Source: Parietaria judaica (lineage: Eukaryota; Streptophyta; Magnoliopsida; Rosales; Urticaceae). Taken from it: a DNA stretch of 64,000 bases. The translations under genes and the position numbers were made by a program. The notes beneath the pieces were generated by a model. That model ran no database searches. It worked only from the letters and a program-made list of their open reading frames with translations, and had not been told where the DNA came from. The stretch is from positions 10,902,056 through 10,966,055 of the forward strand of contig OX940868.1 of the NCBI GenBank assembly GCA_954871525.1. Reading direction: 5' to 3'. Every line of letters starts with the position of its first letter. Position 1 is the stretch's first letter. This document shows positions 49,030 to 62,250 of this stretch, piece after piece.

Positions 49030-49555
49030 GTTTGGTATCAGAGCATAGGTTACGGTATCTAGGGTACAACACCATAAAGTTATTTATTTATTTTTAAGTG
49101 TTTTGGGTCGTGTTTTATTTTGTATCACCATCCATAATCCTGAGATTTAATCTTTTTACAGTTGATCAACGTGGTTTGGAATTCCCAAAGTACCCTAAAT
49201 CTGCGTTCCCCGTTAGATCTTTAAGAATCTGCGTTGTATTCTATGTTTCATAATACGTGATACAATCTCTTAGTTCTGCAGTTGAAATAATGAAATCTTT
49301 TAAGGAGATCTTGTTCCAAAATCCTCTATAGTTTGATGAATATCCTGATGCTACTACAATTGAAATGCGATTGACATTAATGAAGAAGAAAAAAAAAATT
49401 GAGGTGCTTGATAATTCTGATGTTGTAGATAGCACTGAAGCTAGAATGGTAAATTTTGGGTAATAATTTCATGCGCAATGGGTTTGCGGGAGCGTTACGC
49501 CAAAGTGTTACTCTAATTTCTCAGAACTGATTGTTTCAGCCAAAAACTTCGAGAC

Positions 49556-52500
49556 ATGTATTATTCCTTCATCGTTGTGCGCTCATACAGGAAATTGCCA
49601 AAAGCTTTAATGATATGCAAGTATTGTAAGCTTGTCATTGAGGGGAGTAAATTATCATTTGACGTAATCGTTCTCCGTATGATAGAGTTTGATGTAACAT
49701 TGGAATTGAATTTATTAGAGAAGTACATTGTTATAGTAGACTGCTACAAAATACATGGCACCCTTAGAAGAAAAAAAAAATGAGCATGTTAATATGGCCT
49801 CATAATTTTATCTTGAAATCTCTCTTTGGAGGAAAGATGAATTTTGAAGGGTCGGAAGTTAATTGTGCCATCGAAGGAGTGAGGCAAAGTGCAATTGACC
49901 CGCACATCCCCATAGTACAAGATCTTGAAGATGTGTTTTGCGCAAGGATTTTAGGATTTTCTCCAAATTGTGGATTGGGTTTGACATTGACCTAGTTCCT
50001 AGGAGTTTTCCAATTTATATGGCTCATTACCATATGGCTCCAGCAGAATTGGCAGAATTGAAGAAGCAATTAGACGACTTGTTCAGTAAAAGGTTTATCT
50101 GGCAGAGTACGCTACCGTAGGGAGCGTCGGTGTTATTCGCTAAGAAAAGTGATGGTAGTTTACGCTTTTGTGTGGACTACAGACAACTCAACAAGATGAC
50201 GATTAAGAATAAATGCCCTTTATCGCGCATTGATGATTTGTTCGACCAATTTGGAGGATGCAAATACTTCTCAAAAATAGATTTGTGGTCGGGTTACCAT
50301 CAATTGAAGATTCGAGATGCCGACATTCCGAAGACAGCGTTTCGTACACGATATGGTCACTTTGAGTTCACGCTTATGCCTTTCGGTTTAACAAGCTCCA
50401 TCGGCTTATGGACCTGAGAGCAGAATTTTCTGATCACAGTTGGATCGATTCATTGTTGTCTTCATTGACGACATAATTATCTATTAAAAAACCCTAGGTG
50501 ACCACGCAGAACATTTGTGAATAGTTTTGCAGACTTTGCGGGACCATCGTCTCTTTGCAAAGAAAGAAAAATGTGAATTCTTGATAACAGAAGCGAAATT
50601 CTCAGGCCACGTGATCTCGCAAGAAGGTATTGTCGTAGACCCGTCAAAAGGTCGAACTATCTTAAACTGGAGGCAACTAAGAAAAGTGGCAGAAGTCCGA
50701 GGCTTCCTAGGACTTGCGGGTTATTACAGAAAGTTCGTGAATAAATTTTCAAAGACTACCGCGCCTCTAAACACGTTCACCAGAAAAGATGTTCAGTTGA
50801 GTTCAGTTGGGATGATAGATGTGAAGAGTCCTTTCAGAATTGAAATTCCGATTGACGAGTGCTTCTGTTCTTATTGTCCCTAATGTAGATGGAGTATTTA
50901 CAATGTATACGGATGCATCTCGAAGTGGACTATGCTGTGTGCTTATGCAACAAGGGAGAGTGGTGACATATGGTTCTAGGTAGTAGTCTCACGAACTAAA
51001 TTATCTCACCCTTGACCTGGAGCTAGCAACAGTGTTGCACTTAAAATTTGGCGTTGTCATCTTTACGGCTCAAGATTTAAGATATTCATTAATCATCAAA
51101 GTCTCAAGTATTTGTTCACGCAGAGAGACTTGAATCTACGACAACGAAGATGGGTGGAGTATATGGAAGATTATGAATTTAGTCTACATTATCACCCAGG
51201 AAAGGCAAATGTGGTGGCCGATGCATTGAGTCGGAAGCACCATGGTTCGGTTGCTTCTCTGAACTTAGAGTCATGGAAGAGATCAGTTACCATCGGCGAT
51301 TACAATTTAGAATTTCATAGCGATGGGTATAAAGCATGTGCGTATAACGTTATAGCCGTTCCATCAATGGTACTCCAAGTTAGACAAAGTCAGTGGAGCG
51401 ATGAAACATTACAAGAGGTATGGAATCGATTACAAGCTGGAGAACAACTTGAAGGATGGAATGTGGGGGTCAATGGATTTTTATTGTACAAAGGAAGGCT
51501 TGCGGTAGCTGATGATGCTACATTACGAAGCGCCATCTTACATGAAGCTCATCGTTCCAAGTTTGCTATCCACCCAGGGAGTACGAAGATGTACCAAGAC
51601 CTGAAGCGGCAATATTATTGGTACGGAATGAAGTCGGATGTGGCGATGTTCGTAAAGAGATGTCCAGTTTGCCAAATGGTTAAAACAGAGCATCAAAGAC
51701 CCTACGGAGAGCTTAGGCCGCTGGAAATACCTGAGTGGAAATGGGACTGCATCACTATGGACTTCATTTCAGGACTCCCTCGGTCTCGGGGTGGACATGA
51801 TGCACTGTGGGTGATCGTTGATAGACTGACAAAATCAGCCCACTTTATCCCCATTCGGACAGATTACAAAGTTCTGAAACTTTCTAAACTATATATGGAA
51901 AAGATAGTAAAGCTTAATGTGGTCCATGTTTCAATAGTTTCCGACCGAGACGCTCGTTTCACCTCAAAGTTTTGGATGAGATTACAAAAAGAAATGGGAA
52001 CTGAATTGAGTTTAAGCACAGCTTTTCACCCTCAGATAGATGGTCAATCAGAGCGAGTCATTCAGATCTTAGAAGACATGCTTCGGGCGTGCGCCTTGGA
52101 TTTTGGAGGAAACTGGAAGGAGCAACTACCATTCGTGGAGTTCGCTTACAACAATAGCTTTCAGGCTAGTATCGGTATAGCGCCGTATGAGGCCTTGTAT
52201 GGCCGACCTTGTCGTTCGCCTATTTGTTGGGCCGAGTATGAAGATCGTATTACTCTCGGTCCTTCCTACCTCAGAGATACAACAGAAGCGATTAAGCTTA
52301 TTCGGGATAGACTCAAGACTGCTCAAAGTCGCCAGAAGAGTTATGCGGATCGAAGACGAAGGCCACTGGAATTCATGGTTGGCGACAATGTATTCCTGAA
52401 GGTGACGCCCATGCGTGGTGTTTCCCGTTTCGGGATAAAAGGGAAGTTGGCTCCATGATACACCGATCCATTTGAGGTAGTTGAAAGAGTCGGACCACTC

Positions 52501-52809
52501 GCATACATGCTTGATTTACCTCCGCAATTATCTCATGTCCACAATGTGTTTCATGTGTCGATGTTGAGAAAATATGAACCCGACCCTCAACAAATCATTG
52601 AGTGGACAGAGATACCTTTATAAGAGAATGCGACGTACGCGGAACACCCACTTCATATTATCGACCGTGAAGTCAAAGTCCTCCGTCGACGAGAAATTCC
52701 TCTAGTTAAAGTGGTATGGAAAAACCACGACCCTAGAGAGGCAACATGGGAGTTAGAGTCAGAGATGATGGATAAGTACCCTTTTTTGTTCGGGGGTAAT
52801 TTCGTTTAA
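49556..52809 (+). pseudogene. Gypsy pol: protease, RT, RNase H, integrase, chromodomain-like end
   Basis: Only traces of gag remain at 49190-49550. 49556-49780 looks like the end of a retropepsin (IEFDVTLELNLLEKY). RT starts near 49860; [18 protein letters not shown] and [13 protein letters not shown] are clear at 50160-50320, and FIDD is at 50461-50472. RNase H: YTDASRSGL at about 50905 and [16 protein letters not shown] near 51190. Integrase: HHCC finger ending CPVCQ (about 51660) and the core with [23 protein letters not shown] and [10 protein letters not shown], then a chromodomain-like end near 52690-52780. Breaks: TAG 50118, TAA 50485, shifts around 50417 and 50880, TGA 52456, TAA near 52621. 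The last open block, 51112-52458, is 448 codons. Confidence 0.92.
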
Positions 52810-52844
52810 ATTTCGAGGACAAAATTCTTAAAGGGGAGGAGTAT

Positions 52845-52866
52845 TGTAAAACTCATATATATGTTA

Positions 52867-52899
<33 letters not shown>

Positions 52900-54642
52900 A
52901 TGTCAGTAAAGGGTCGAAGACCCTTATCCCCTCCCTCCCCTTTTCTGTTTCCTCGCACACCCTCTCTCTCTCACTCTATTCTCTAACTTTCTCCCACAAT
53001 AAAATTTCAAAGCTTGATAACTCGATCACCGGAGCTCCGATCGACGAGATCTTGGTACCGTTGGAAAGCTCTCGAGGAGGTGAACAAGCTGCTGGGCGGA
53101 AGTCGACTGGAGGTGGTGGTGTTTTGCCGGAATAGTCGCCGTAAGGTTCGGTTTCATAACTCGAGATCTATTTCATTTAGGTTCGATTTTGAGAAAACTA
53201 ACTTCGGAACTGGGTTCACGAAGGTTAGTAGAGTTTGTTGGAGCTGCCACCTCGCCGTCGCCGTCGCCGGTCGCTGCCATCAACCGCCGCGTCATTTTCC
53301 GATCCTGAAATTTATTGAGGGGTTTTGAAGCCCTCGCCGATGAGATCGAAAGCCCTCAATCGGAATTGTCATCGGACTCTCGGTGAGCTCGAATTTCCTT
53401 GCCCTAGTTTCTGATTTTGAGATGATGAAATTAGGTATATTCTGGGCCTTGATTGATTAAATTGACCTCGCCATTGCGTTTAGAACAATTAGGAGAAGTA
53501 TAAATTTGTCAAATTGATGCCCGTTTTGCTGCCTCGTTTTGCGTGCCCGACAGGAATTCGGCCCGGGTTTATTTTTAGTGTATGGGCTTTTCAATTGACA
53601 GTTTAAATTCCAATCTTAGTAGTATTTGACTTATAATTGCATCAGATTGATGCTCGTTGTTATATTATATATATATATGGTTACGTCGGAATGACGTATG
53701 TATATATGGTTCCCGCTTCGGGCGGATGATGATATTTATGATATGGTTCCCGCTTTGGGCGGATGATGATTATTATGATATGGTACCCGCTTCGGGCAGA
53801 TGATGTGTGTTGATATGGTACCCGCTTCGGGCGGATGAGCTGCTGACGAGCAGCTGGCTACTGCGCAGTATGCCGGATATGGTTATGGTTATGGATACTA
53901 TTGGTGGCCCAAAAGTCAACATTTGACCCATGGCGAACTGGCCGTCTTTGGTGGTGATTAGGATCCCGAGTCGAGGGCGAGTTACGGTTAGGGACTTCTA
54001 GTCCACCTGTGCTCGTGCCTTGAGGACTCGATGGGATATAGTGGAGAAAAGGCGCGAGCTGACTCGGCATGGATCACCGAAATGATTTGACTTTTGTGGG
54101 GTATATTTATTTATTTTATTGTTGATAAAATGATGAAAATGATGATTAAATGGTTTATGTTGGCATTTATTTTAATTAATTGAAATTTGACTAATAAAGG
54201 CTCGGTAAAGAGAATTGGTAATAGATTCCCTACTGAGCATGTGGTGCTCACCCCTTCCATATACATCTTTTTCTTTCCAGCTTCAGGTGGTGTTCAGTAT
54301 CAAACTCCGGAAGATGAGTAGTTTGATTCAGGAAGTCTATATGTTCGTCGTGGTTAATTTTGTATTTTTAGTTGATCTTTAATTTCGAAAATGTAAATGA
54401 TTAAATTAAGGATATTTGTGATGGTGGTACTTTGTAATTGTCGTTTTATGGTGTTGTATAAACTGTGGTCGTTTATGTTGTATTGTCGTTTTAAGTCCCA
54501 TGGGCAAAAGTTATATGTTTGTTGACGTGGACATTGAATATTCAACGATATCGGTTGAATGGTGATGTGTCATTGACCGGTCTAAGTTTGAAAAGTCGTC
54601 GTTTTTGTCTTATTCTACTAACCCCCATATATGGGCGTTACA
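52845..54642 (+). repeat. 3' LTR of the gypsy element (shortened)
   Basis: 1,798 bp. It is very like the 5' LTR but lacks the 352-bp segment: the text goes directly from TATTTGACTTA to TAATTGCATC near 53631. A few small indels and substitutions separate the rest. Confidence 0.92.
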
Positions 54643-54647
54643 AACTT

Positions 54648-54999
54648 GTTAACCAAAACATCTTATCTAGTATTCTATAAACATCTTAAGTTAGTACATT
54701 TATTGCACTTAGTTTACTTCCTTAGATAGAGTCCCACATGGATAGATGACAGAAGTTTCGTGATTTTTATATACCAAATATTTGGGGCAAAGAGGGTACG
54801 TAGGCAGCTTGTGTTCCACGAACAAGTTCAGCTCATGTAAAAAAATATATATTATATATAGATATATATGAAAAATATATACATATATATTTCTTTTCAT
54901 CGACAAAGTCATACACTAATATGCGCTAACACATGCTAGCACACGCTGGCAACTATCGACGATCTTTTTCGTCCAAAACGTGGGAGCTCAACATCAATT
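54648..54999. other. Flank of the gypsy insertion
   Basis: Continuation of the sequence interrupted at 46865. AT-rich, with a TA microsatellite-like stretch at 54845-54890. No gene. Confidence 0.6.
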
Positions 55000-55740
55000 A
55001 GAAGTCTCTGTACCAATGGGAGTTTTTGATACCAACGAGGATCGCAACACTCACAATTTATAAATAAGGCGACAGCTTGTTACCCAAAACTGTCTGAAAG
55101 AGGGAGAATCGTGATGCCGGTGATGATCATGGTTATTACCTACTTGGATACGGGGATGTATAATGCCGATGAGGAACATAACATTTGCCGATAAAATGAG
55201 GGAAGCACAAGCTTGCTTACCCAAACTATCCGAGAAAGGGAAAACTTTGATAACAACGAGGGTCGTGATTATTAGTTTATTACCTTATTAGGTACGGGGA
55301 TATATGATATTGACAATAATCATAACGTCTGCCGATAAATCGAGGGAAGTACCAACTTGCCTAGCCGAAAAATATGATCTTGACATCGATAAAAATCTTT
55401 ATATCAAACAATTAAATTTGATTTTTTTTTCTCGACCTTTTGTTCACAAAAAAACGCCAAACATCGGCTAATCAGTGATCCCTTGATCACGAAACTACAG
55501 AATATTGACACCGATAAGAGTCAGGAATGCCTACTACACAAATACTTGGAAAAGTCTTGGAACCCATGATGAGTGGAACCGAGATTCGGACTAACGAAAA
55601 ATATGCAGTGATCCCTTGAATCGCGAAACTACAGGATACTGATACCAACAAGGATCAGAAATGCCTATTACAAAAATACTTGGAAAGGTCTTAGAAACCA
55701 AGGATGATTGGAACCAAGATTCGGACCGGAAGGTCTATGA
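55000..55740. repeat. Two sets of diverged tandem repeats (about 140 bp and 133 bp)
   Basis: Set one, about 55010-55390: three worn units with CTTGTTACCCAAAACTG / CTTGCTTACCCAAACTA and TACGGGGATGTATAATG / TACGGGGATATATGATA, spaced 137-144 bp. Set two, 55473-55740: two units beginning CAGTGATCCCTTGA, 133 bp apart, each with TGCCTA.TAC, AATACTTGGAAA and CCGAGATTCGGAC-like words. No coding frame. I infer the 3' non-coding part of a gypsy-type retroelement whose protein relic lies beyond. Confidence 0.75.
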
Positions 55741-56639
55741 GCTGAGGTCTCTATCCCTCTCATAGGCGGGAACGTGCTTCTCCTAACTCCTAGACGATGG
55801 TTGGTGTTCAGGCTTTTGACCTTGAGCAAGTACTCATTGATCGTCGCAACAATCGGCCCCTTGGTCGCAAGTATGCCTGACATCGGCTGCTCGTGGTCCC
55901 TTGATCACGAAAACTTGAAATTGGGGACGCCTCATACTAAGACGACCCCGCGTCGCAACTATCCGAAACCTTTCTTTCTCATCTTTTAAAAAAAAAAGAT
56001 GGAGAGGAACAGGTGTATTGTCTGGCCAACAATATACATTTTCTCACTTCCAAGACAAGAGCTTGAAAGCAAACTCTGCGGCATGCATTAGTACTGAAAA
56101 CGAAGTTTGGGAATATTAAATTTTCATAAAGAGTTTCATTAGAAAAGAAACAACAAATTACACAATGGTCGCCGAGTGACAAGCAAAGTAGAATGTACGA
56201 CGAGCTTAGACGACAAGTACATGATACAAAATATTTTACATCACTTATAAATTATGCGACGAGTTTCATAACGACGAGTGTAATTTATATTGTGCATAAA
56301 AAAACAATTTTTAGCACGATTTGTGCGACGATATTGAATGCGACAAGCAAGATTTCCGAGAATAAGTTTATGCTTCGAAAATATGATGATGCACACTCTT
56401 TCTATCAGTATAAAGTTTTTCACTCTCTAAAATATTTAAGATTCTTTCATGAGGTTTTAGCCAAGAGATGCAATTTTAAACTACTTAGCATTTATTCTTT
56501 GAAGAAAACTAAACCATGCTATAATAAAAAAATTCAATGCTCAAGTTCAATATAAGAAAAGGATGATCAGAAAAAGAAATCTTTTATTTGAGTCATACAA
56601 TAATAATACAAAGTGATTACAAATTTTCTAACTATGAAG
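55741..56639. other. Region without recognised gene
   Basis: No convincing frame. A TTTTTTCTTCTT pyrimidine stretch and an AAAAAAAAAAG run are near 55970-56000. A 120-codon frame on the plus strand (56193-56555) has no family resemblance and low coding character. Confidence 0.5.
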
Positions 56640-57530
56640 AGCGCCTAGAAGCCTCTCCATTTACATTTCTTGGTTCGCGACGAAAGATCCCAAAGTGGAG
56701 CCGTACTCGTGGGTTTGGGAAGACAACCCCTGAACGATGCGACCAAAAGATTAGAAGCTCTGACTCTGGGAGTATTATTCGAAGTCATAGGCGGAGAGTC
56801 GGGATTCTCGGCAACCTTCGTCTCCAACTCCTCGACATCTTGGGAATACCTCTCCCGAAGAGCTTGCCATCCCACAACGAGGCATAGGCGGAGAGTCAGG
56901 ATTCTCGGCAGCCTTCATCTCCAACTCCTCGACATCTTGGGCATACCTCTCCCGAAGAGCTTGTCATCCCACAACATGATGAGGGCGCTTGACGTCTGCC
57001 ATACCTGCAAGGAGACCTTGGGCGAGAGAAATATTATCTTTGCATCCAGGAAGACGATGAGAATCGACAGAGGCATCAAGGGCTTAATACCTTGTTGCGG
57101 ATCTCTCAAGCTTCCCCTGGCTGGTGAGATGGAATTCCTTACGGGCACTCCTCTCCTCGGCAGCCTCGCTTTGGGCAGCCTTAAGATCACCGCCGACGAA
57201 AGTCAGAGCGGATTCAGTTTTCTTAGCCCGAGCCAACAGCCGAGCATTTTAATCAGCGAGTAAGGAATGACGACGAGAAAGCGTCTAAGCTTTAGTTTCG
57301 CTTTCCCAAACTCGTTCCTCACACGCGGAGAGCTTGGTGGATAAGGCATCAAAAGTTTGGGCGCTCCGAGCGCGCTCTTGAGCAAGCTCTTCCTCCAGCC
57401 TTGCCACGGACGATCTCGTTGCAGTCGGCTCCCCGAGGCGGTCTTGACTCTCTTATTGGACCCTCTTTTCGAGAAGATAGGTCGTGCGAATATCCTCTAT
57501 GGCCCGGCAAGATAAAATGAGCAAAGGACC
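56640..57530 (-). pseudogene. Relic of a coiled-coil retroelement protein (putative gypsy-type transposon protein)
   Basis: On the minus strand, several frames show Ala/Glu/Arg-rich helices such as ALRERYSQDVEELETK and AENPDSPP, and farther upstream helical Glu/Lys/Ala segments, typical of the C-terminal coiled coil of proteins annotated in plants as putative gypsy-type transposon proteins. Frames are broken repeatedly. A 97-bp direct duplication starts at 56789 and 56886 (AGGCGGAGAGTC). The assignment rests on style of sequence only. Confidence 0.5.
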
Positions 57531-57828
57531 GTGAGAATCAATACTCGGGCATGGGAAGAAACAACAAAAGAAAAGAAGAAATACTTGGGAGTTAAGATAG
57601 TCAACCTCGTAACCCTTGGCATAGGCACGAAGCTTGAAACAAAGAACATGGTCGTTCGGCCGAGCAATGCCTCGAAGAGCGTCAGCAGCAAAGAAGGAGT
57701 ATTGTTCGTCGTCGGGTTCTTAAGCATCGAACACCTGCTCGACTTCGTCAGAATAATCCGCTACGTAAAGATCCTTTAAGGTTCCCGCGGAGAAACTGTT
57801 GGGAATTGGATATAGCTCCGACACCATT
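57531..57828. other. Short stretch before the minus-strand copia element
   Basis: No clear feature. It may be a continuation of the relic at 56640-57530. Confidence 0.45.
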
Positions 57829-58688
57829 TATTGGAAATCGGATATACTAATATGCCAATTTACCTTGAAAAATAACGAAATAGATTCGATTGCAAATTCA
57901 TTAAAAATACTTTTAACGTCCCGTCCAAATCACCTCGAATATTCCGCTCTCATCAGTCCGTCCGGGTAACTTCAAAAATAATTTTAGGTCGGAAAAGTTA
58001 CACCGTAACAACGTACTGACATCGAGTAATTTGGATAAAGCGGCCGGATAAATAATTGGCAATTTAATTATCACAATTAATTTCATAACAACATTATTAA
58101 ATCTAATGTCTATGGAAAATAAATAAATACAATAAAAGGAATTTTTGCATTTATTGACCCAATGCATAAGGCCGTACCTCATTGACGACTTCCGGCTGCG
58201 CGTTCTGACTTTGGCAGGGCTCCGCCGATGCTGAGGGAAACTCCCGTGATCTTCCGGGATATTCTCCTGGATTCCTCGTACCGAAGCGTGGGCTTCGCCT
58301 GCAGGACTCCGTCGCAAAATTTAACTGGCGGTTCTTTTTAAGCTTCCGGAGAAAAATATCTCCTAAGCCGAACCAGAAGAGAGATCAGAAGCAGAAAACT
58401 CGCAGACCCTAAAGAGAGAGGGAGAGCTCGAGTTTTTGCTCTGGGGAAAGGTGTGAAAAATGTGTAGAATGAGCTCCAGATTTATAGCCTTAGCCCGTAA
58501 CCGAATTTGAGAAATTCACTCCCAAATTTCGAAATTATATATATTAAATATAATTAATTATCTTAATCCAAAGGTTTAGATTCATTCTCATCTAAATCCA
58601 ATGGATATAATTAATTAGGGATTTAATTAAAGAAGAAAGACTTGGTAAAATCAAAAACCAATCTTATCATCTTATTTAAATATAATTC

Positions 58689-58729
<41 letters not shown>

Positions 58730-60736
58730 ATTTCGAAAATAATTATTAAATATAATTAATTATCCTAATCCAAAGGTTTAGATTCAATCTTATCTAAATC
58801 CAATGGATATAATTAATTAGGGATTTAATTAAATAAGAAAGACTTGGTAAAATCAAAAACCAATCTTATCTACTTATTTAAATTTCGAAATATATATATA
58901 TAATAATAATAATAATTTCAAAAAATTATTAATTATTATATATTAATTAATTTCCAATCCGACGGTAAAGATTAAATCTTAAACCGATCCAACGGATACA
59001 ATTAATTAGGTCAAATTCGAAAACCCTAAGCTTGGTCACCAAGCTACTATTTTCGAATTAGGGGTAGGTCAAAAATCAATCATCTTAATCCTACGGTCGA
59101 TATTAAATCATTTCCGATCTAAAGGATAAGATTGATTTTAGGGTTTTACTAAAGTGCCAAACTTTAGGTACTTATGCTGCAAATATGGATTCTTCAAATC
59201 TTATCATTCGAATTAACTAGGGTTTCATTTACCCAAGCCCTAATTCGAATTTTACACATTTAATATATATAAATATATATTTTTATTTATTAATATAAAT
59301 CTATTAATTATTAATTAATTATTAATAAGATATTAATAATTAAATCCAAATAATTAAATTATATCAATAAAACCTGACTCAATATCACACATTAAATGTC
59401 ATGGTGCCACACCATCATTTAAATTCGTGACATGTGATTTAATTTCATAGTTTATCGTACCGAACACAAACTTAGAAAATCCATAAATCACAAACCGTAA
59501 GTCGGAATGACTTGGTTCAAAAAGCAAAGTTTCTTAGAATTTAATTTACATCAACATGGTGCTGATAGAAAATCTAAATTATAATTTATTTTTATCAGTT
59601 AATTCCGTGTACCAAAATATGGTACTTTTGCCACGCTGACGATAAAACTATCCGACGTCCGCCAAAGACTTGTCAGTTTTATAAGTCGAGCCAAATGATT
59701 AAACATTATCCAGAATCTATTTTAATCACGTACGTATCATCCGTTACGGAGGTATCCTGGGGACCATAGACCCTTATCACTTAAGCTCCAACGAACCGCT
59801 AGATGTTCGTCAAACCTCGAAGTGATTCCACTATAGACCCGAGGCTGCACTCTTTAGTGATACGGTATATATTTTTCCCTTATAACAGCAGGGTGTCCAT
59901 TGATACAATCAAATTCCGGTTATTGATCTTTCACTTGATGATCCACACATGAGCTGGCGGTTTTTACCGTATTGCCTCTCGCTGCATTTTCATCCTTAAC
60001 TCAGTCGATAATATTATGAGCAACCCACTTATGATTACGATTCATAAGCTGGCCATGGGTAAATCTCACTTCTCACCATTGACAATTAAGGGAATCATCT
60101 TGACTCTGAAGAGAGCTATGTGATGCCCATATCTATGATCAAGCTACCTTCACTGTTGACTATCATGTTCCCAAGATAATAGTGTTGGGAACATCGGTAA
60201 TATATTGTGTTCTTAAACGGTTAAATCAAAGAACAATCAAGTCAACAGATCAGACTCAAGATCACTCAGGACTTAGATCGAATATCCATTTGATCATCTA
60301 CTAGAGACTCAACTTCAAGTTATCAGTGACGGTCTTATATGATAACTTCTTGAGTTTAAGTCAGGTTCAGTCCAATATGAAGACGCTTCATACTTAATGC
60401 ACTTCTAGTGAATGTGACACACACACTTAATCCAGAATAGTATTATATCACTTAGTCACATTAATGACCTTTTCGATTAATGGGCTCCCACCTAGTTAAT
60501 CAGGTCACGGACATTTTAAGTTCATTTATTATGATTATAAATTCTTCCTCACATTGACTCGAGTGTGATGATAATAACATAATTGCATTCCATTATGAAC
60601 TATGGATCAAACATTCTATTTTACTCTACAGAAACTATAATAAGATTAACATAATAAGTATTATCTTTATTCAACGACTAGTCATAATCTTTTACAAATG
60701 GGTTAAAACAGCTTGTTTAAGGACACATGTCCAACA
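57829..60736 (-). repeat. 3' LTR of the minus-strand copia element
   Basis: About 2.9 kb. It aligns, inverted, with the LTRs at 22848 and 31127. It has one copy only of the 347-bp block, but its own 202-bp tandem duplication (units at about 58550 and 58752, words TAATCCAAAGGTTTAGATTC) with a TA microsatellite at 58690-58728. Confidence 0.88.
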
Positions 60737-60767
60737 ATCTCCCACTTGTACTTAAAGAAGATGACCC

Positions 60768-62250
60768 ATGTCTTTCAGACCCATATACTCCAGATGCCTC
60801 CTGAATATTTTCCCTGGTAATGTTTTGGTAAATGGATCAGCCAGTTTGTCTCCCAAAGCTATTTTCATAACCCTTACGTCGCCTCGACGTACAATATCTA
60901 TACTGAGATGGTATTTACGTTCTATATGCTACACCTTGTCATGGTTTACGGACTCTTTAGAATTTTTCCACTGCGCCACTATTATCACAGTACAACGTTA
61001 GTGACCCATCATACACCTGGAATTTCTCCCAGCTCTGTGTAAAAATTCTTAAGTCAAACTGATCCCTAAGTCGCCTCCTGGCTACTTTATATTCAGTTTC
61101 CATTGTGGAATCTGCGATACAAGATTGCTTTATGTATATCTAGAATACCGCTCCAACAACAAGGGTGTACACTGTTCTTGATGTAGACTTACTCAAGTCC
61201 CGGTCAGACATAAAGTCTGAGTCAGTGTAGCATAGTGGATTCATATAGTATTTTGACCACTAGCATATTATCTCCCGTTCTTTGAAGATACTTGAGAACG
61301 TCACTGCTGTTAAGTGAACTATACCTGGGTTAGATTGGTATCTGCTAACAATTCTTATATTAGGAATTCAGTAGCTAACCAAGCTTTCACGTCCGATAAC
61401 TTTTTCAATCGTTTCCGATCAAAATTATGTCGGCGTATATCACAATGAAAACCACTACGTTTAACATCATTGAGTCAATAAATGCAGGATCTCGATGATA
61501 TTTTAGCGAATCCGAAAGTCTCTATGTCACATCAAACTTTTTCGATTCCTTTGATCTAGAAGCTTGCTTCAATCCATAAATGGATTTGAGTAATCTGCAA
61601 ACCTTCCCTTCTTGATCTTTCTGCACGAACCTTCTGGTTGCACCATATAGATGTTCTAGTCAATCTTCCCGTTCAGGAACCGGTTTTGACTTTAATCTGT
61701 CAAATCTCATATAAGAGACTTTAGGATATGGACAGAATGGACTTTAGTGACTGAAGAGAAAGTTACCTCGTAATAAACACTTTCTCTTGGGTTCAACCAT
61801 TGTCCACTAAACTAGCTTTGAAGGTTCCAACCTTCCCGTCCACTCATCTTTTTGCAATTGTAGATCCACTTACAGCCAATGGATTTGAATCCATCCAGTA
61901 AGACTACAAGTTCCCAGAGTTGGTTAGAATCTATAGATTCTATTTCTTGGTTTATGACATCCTGCCGTTTCCCATTATCAGTATCATTTATTACCTTGTT
62001 AAAGGTCAAGGGATCATTACGTTACTGTCATCACGACAACGTTTATCTCTTTCTGATACTCGTAGCGTCCAATCTAATGATTGAACCTCCCACTACGCCT
62101 GAGTACCCAGAGTTCTGATTTGGGACCTGTGGTTTCCTCAATCTGATTTTCAACAGTCGCTGTTGATCATGTTGTTTTTCTGACAATTCCTTAAGTACTA
62201 TTTTACTTTGAGGTTCATAGTTTATCATATAATCATATTCCAAAAGAAGT
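60768..62250 (-). pseudogene. RNase H and reverse transcriptase remnant of the minus-strand copia element
   Basis: On the minus strand the segment next to the LTR corresponds to 31088-29560 of the younger element: the end of RNase H lies at 60768-61250, RT at 61400-61800 and the RT start (ELVVLLDGFKSIGCKWIY) at about 61860-61920. Many stops and shifts. The integrase part upstream (62250-63540) is hardly recognisable and shorter than expected. Confidence 0.8.

Larger units (their letters stand above)
46861..54647 (+). mobile_element. Ty3/gypsy LTR retrotransposon with perfect 5-bp TSD
   Basis: Element 46866-54642, flanked by AACTT at 46861-46865 and 54643-54647. LTRs 46866-49029 and 52845-54642 begin TGTAAAACTCATAT and end GGGCGTTACA. 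Primer site TTTGGTATCAGAGCATAGG follows the 5' LTR; polypurine tract AAAGGGGAGGAG precedes the 3' LTR. The order protease, RT, RNase H, integrase identifies gypsy; the C-terminal segment VKVVWKNH..REATWE resembles the chromodomain of Tekay-type chromoviruses. Gag is mostly gone and pol has stops, so it is inactive. Confidence 0.94.

Noticed and set aside
55000..55740. CRISPR-like regular spacing
   Set aside because: Repeats are about 140 bp, diverged, without short identical repeats and unique spacers, and the genome is a plant's.
56193..56555. 120-codon plus-strand frame
   Set aside because: AT-rich, no recognisable domain, in transposon-rich surroundings; not supported as a gene.
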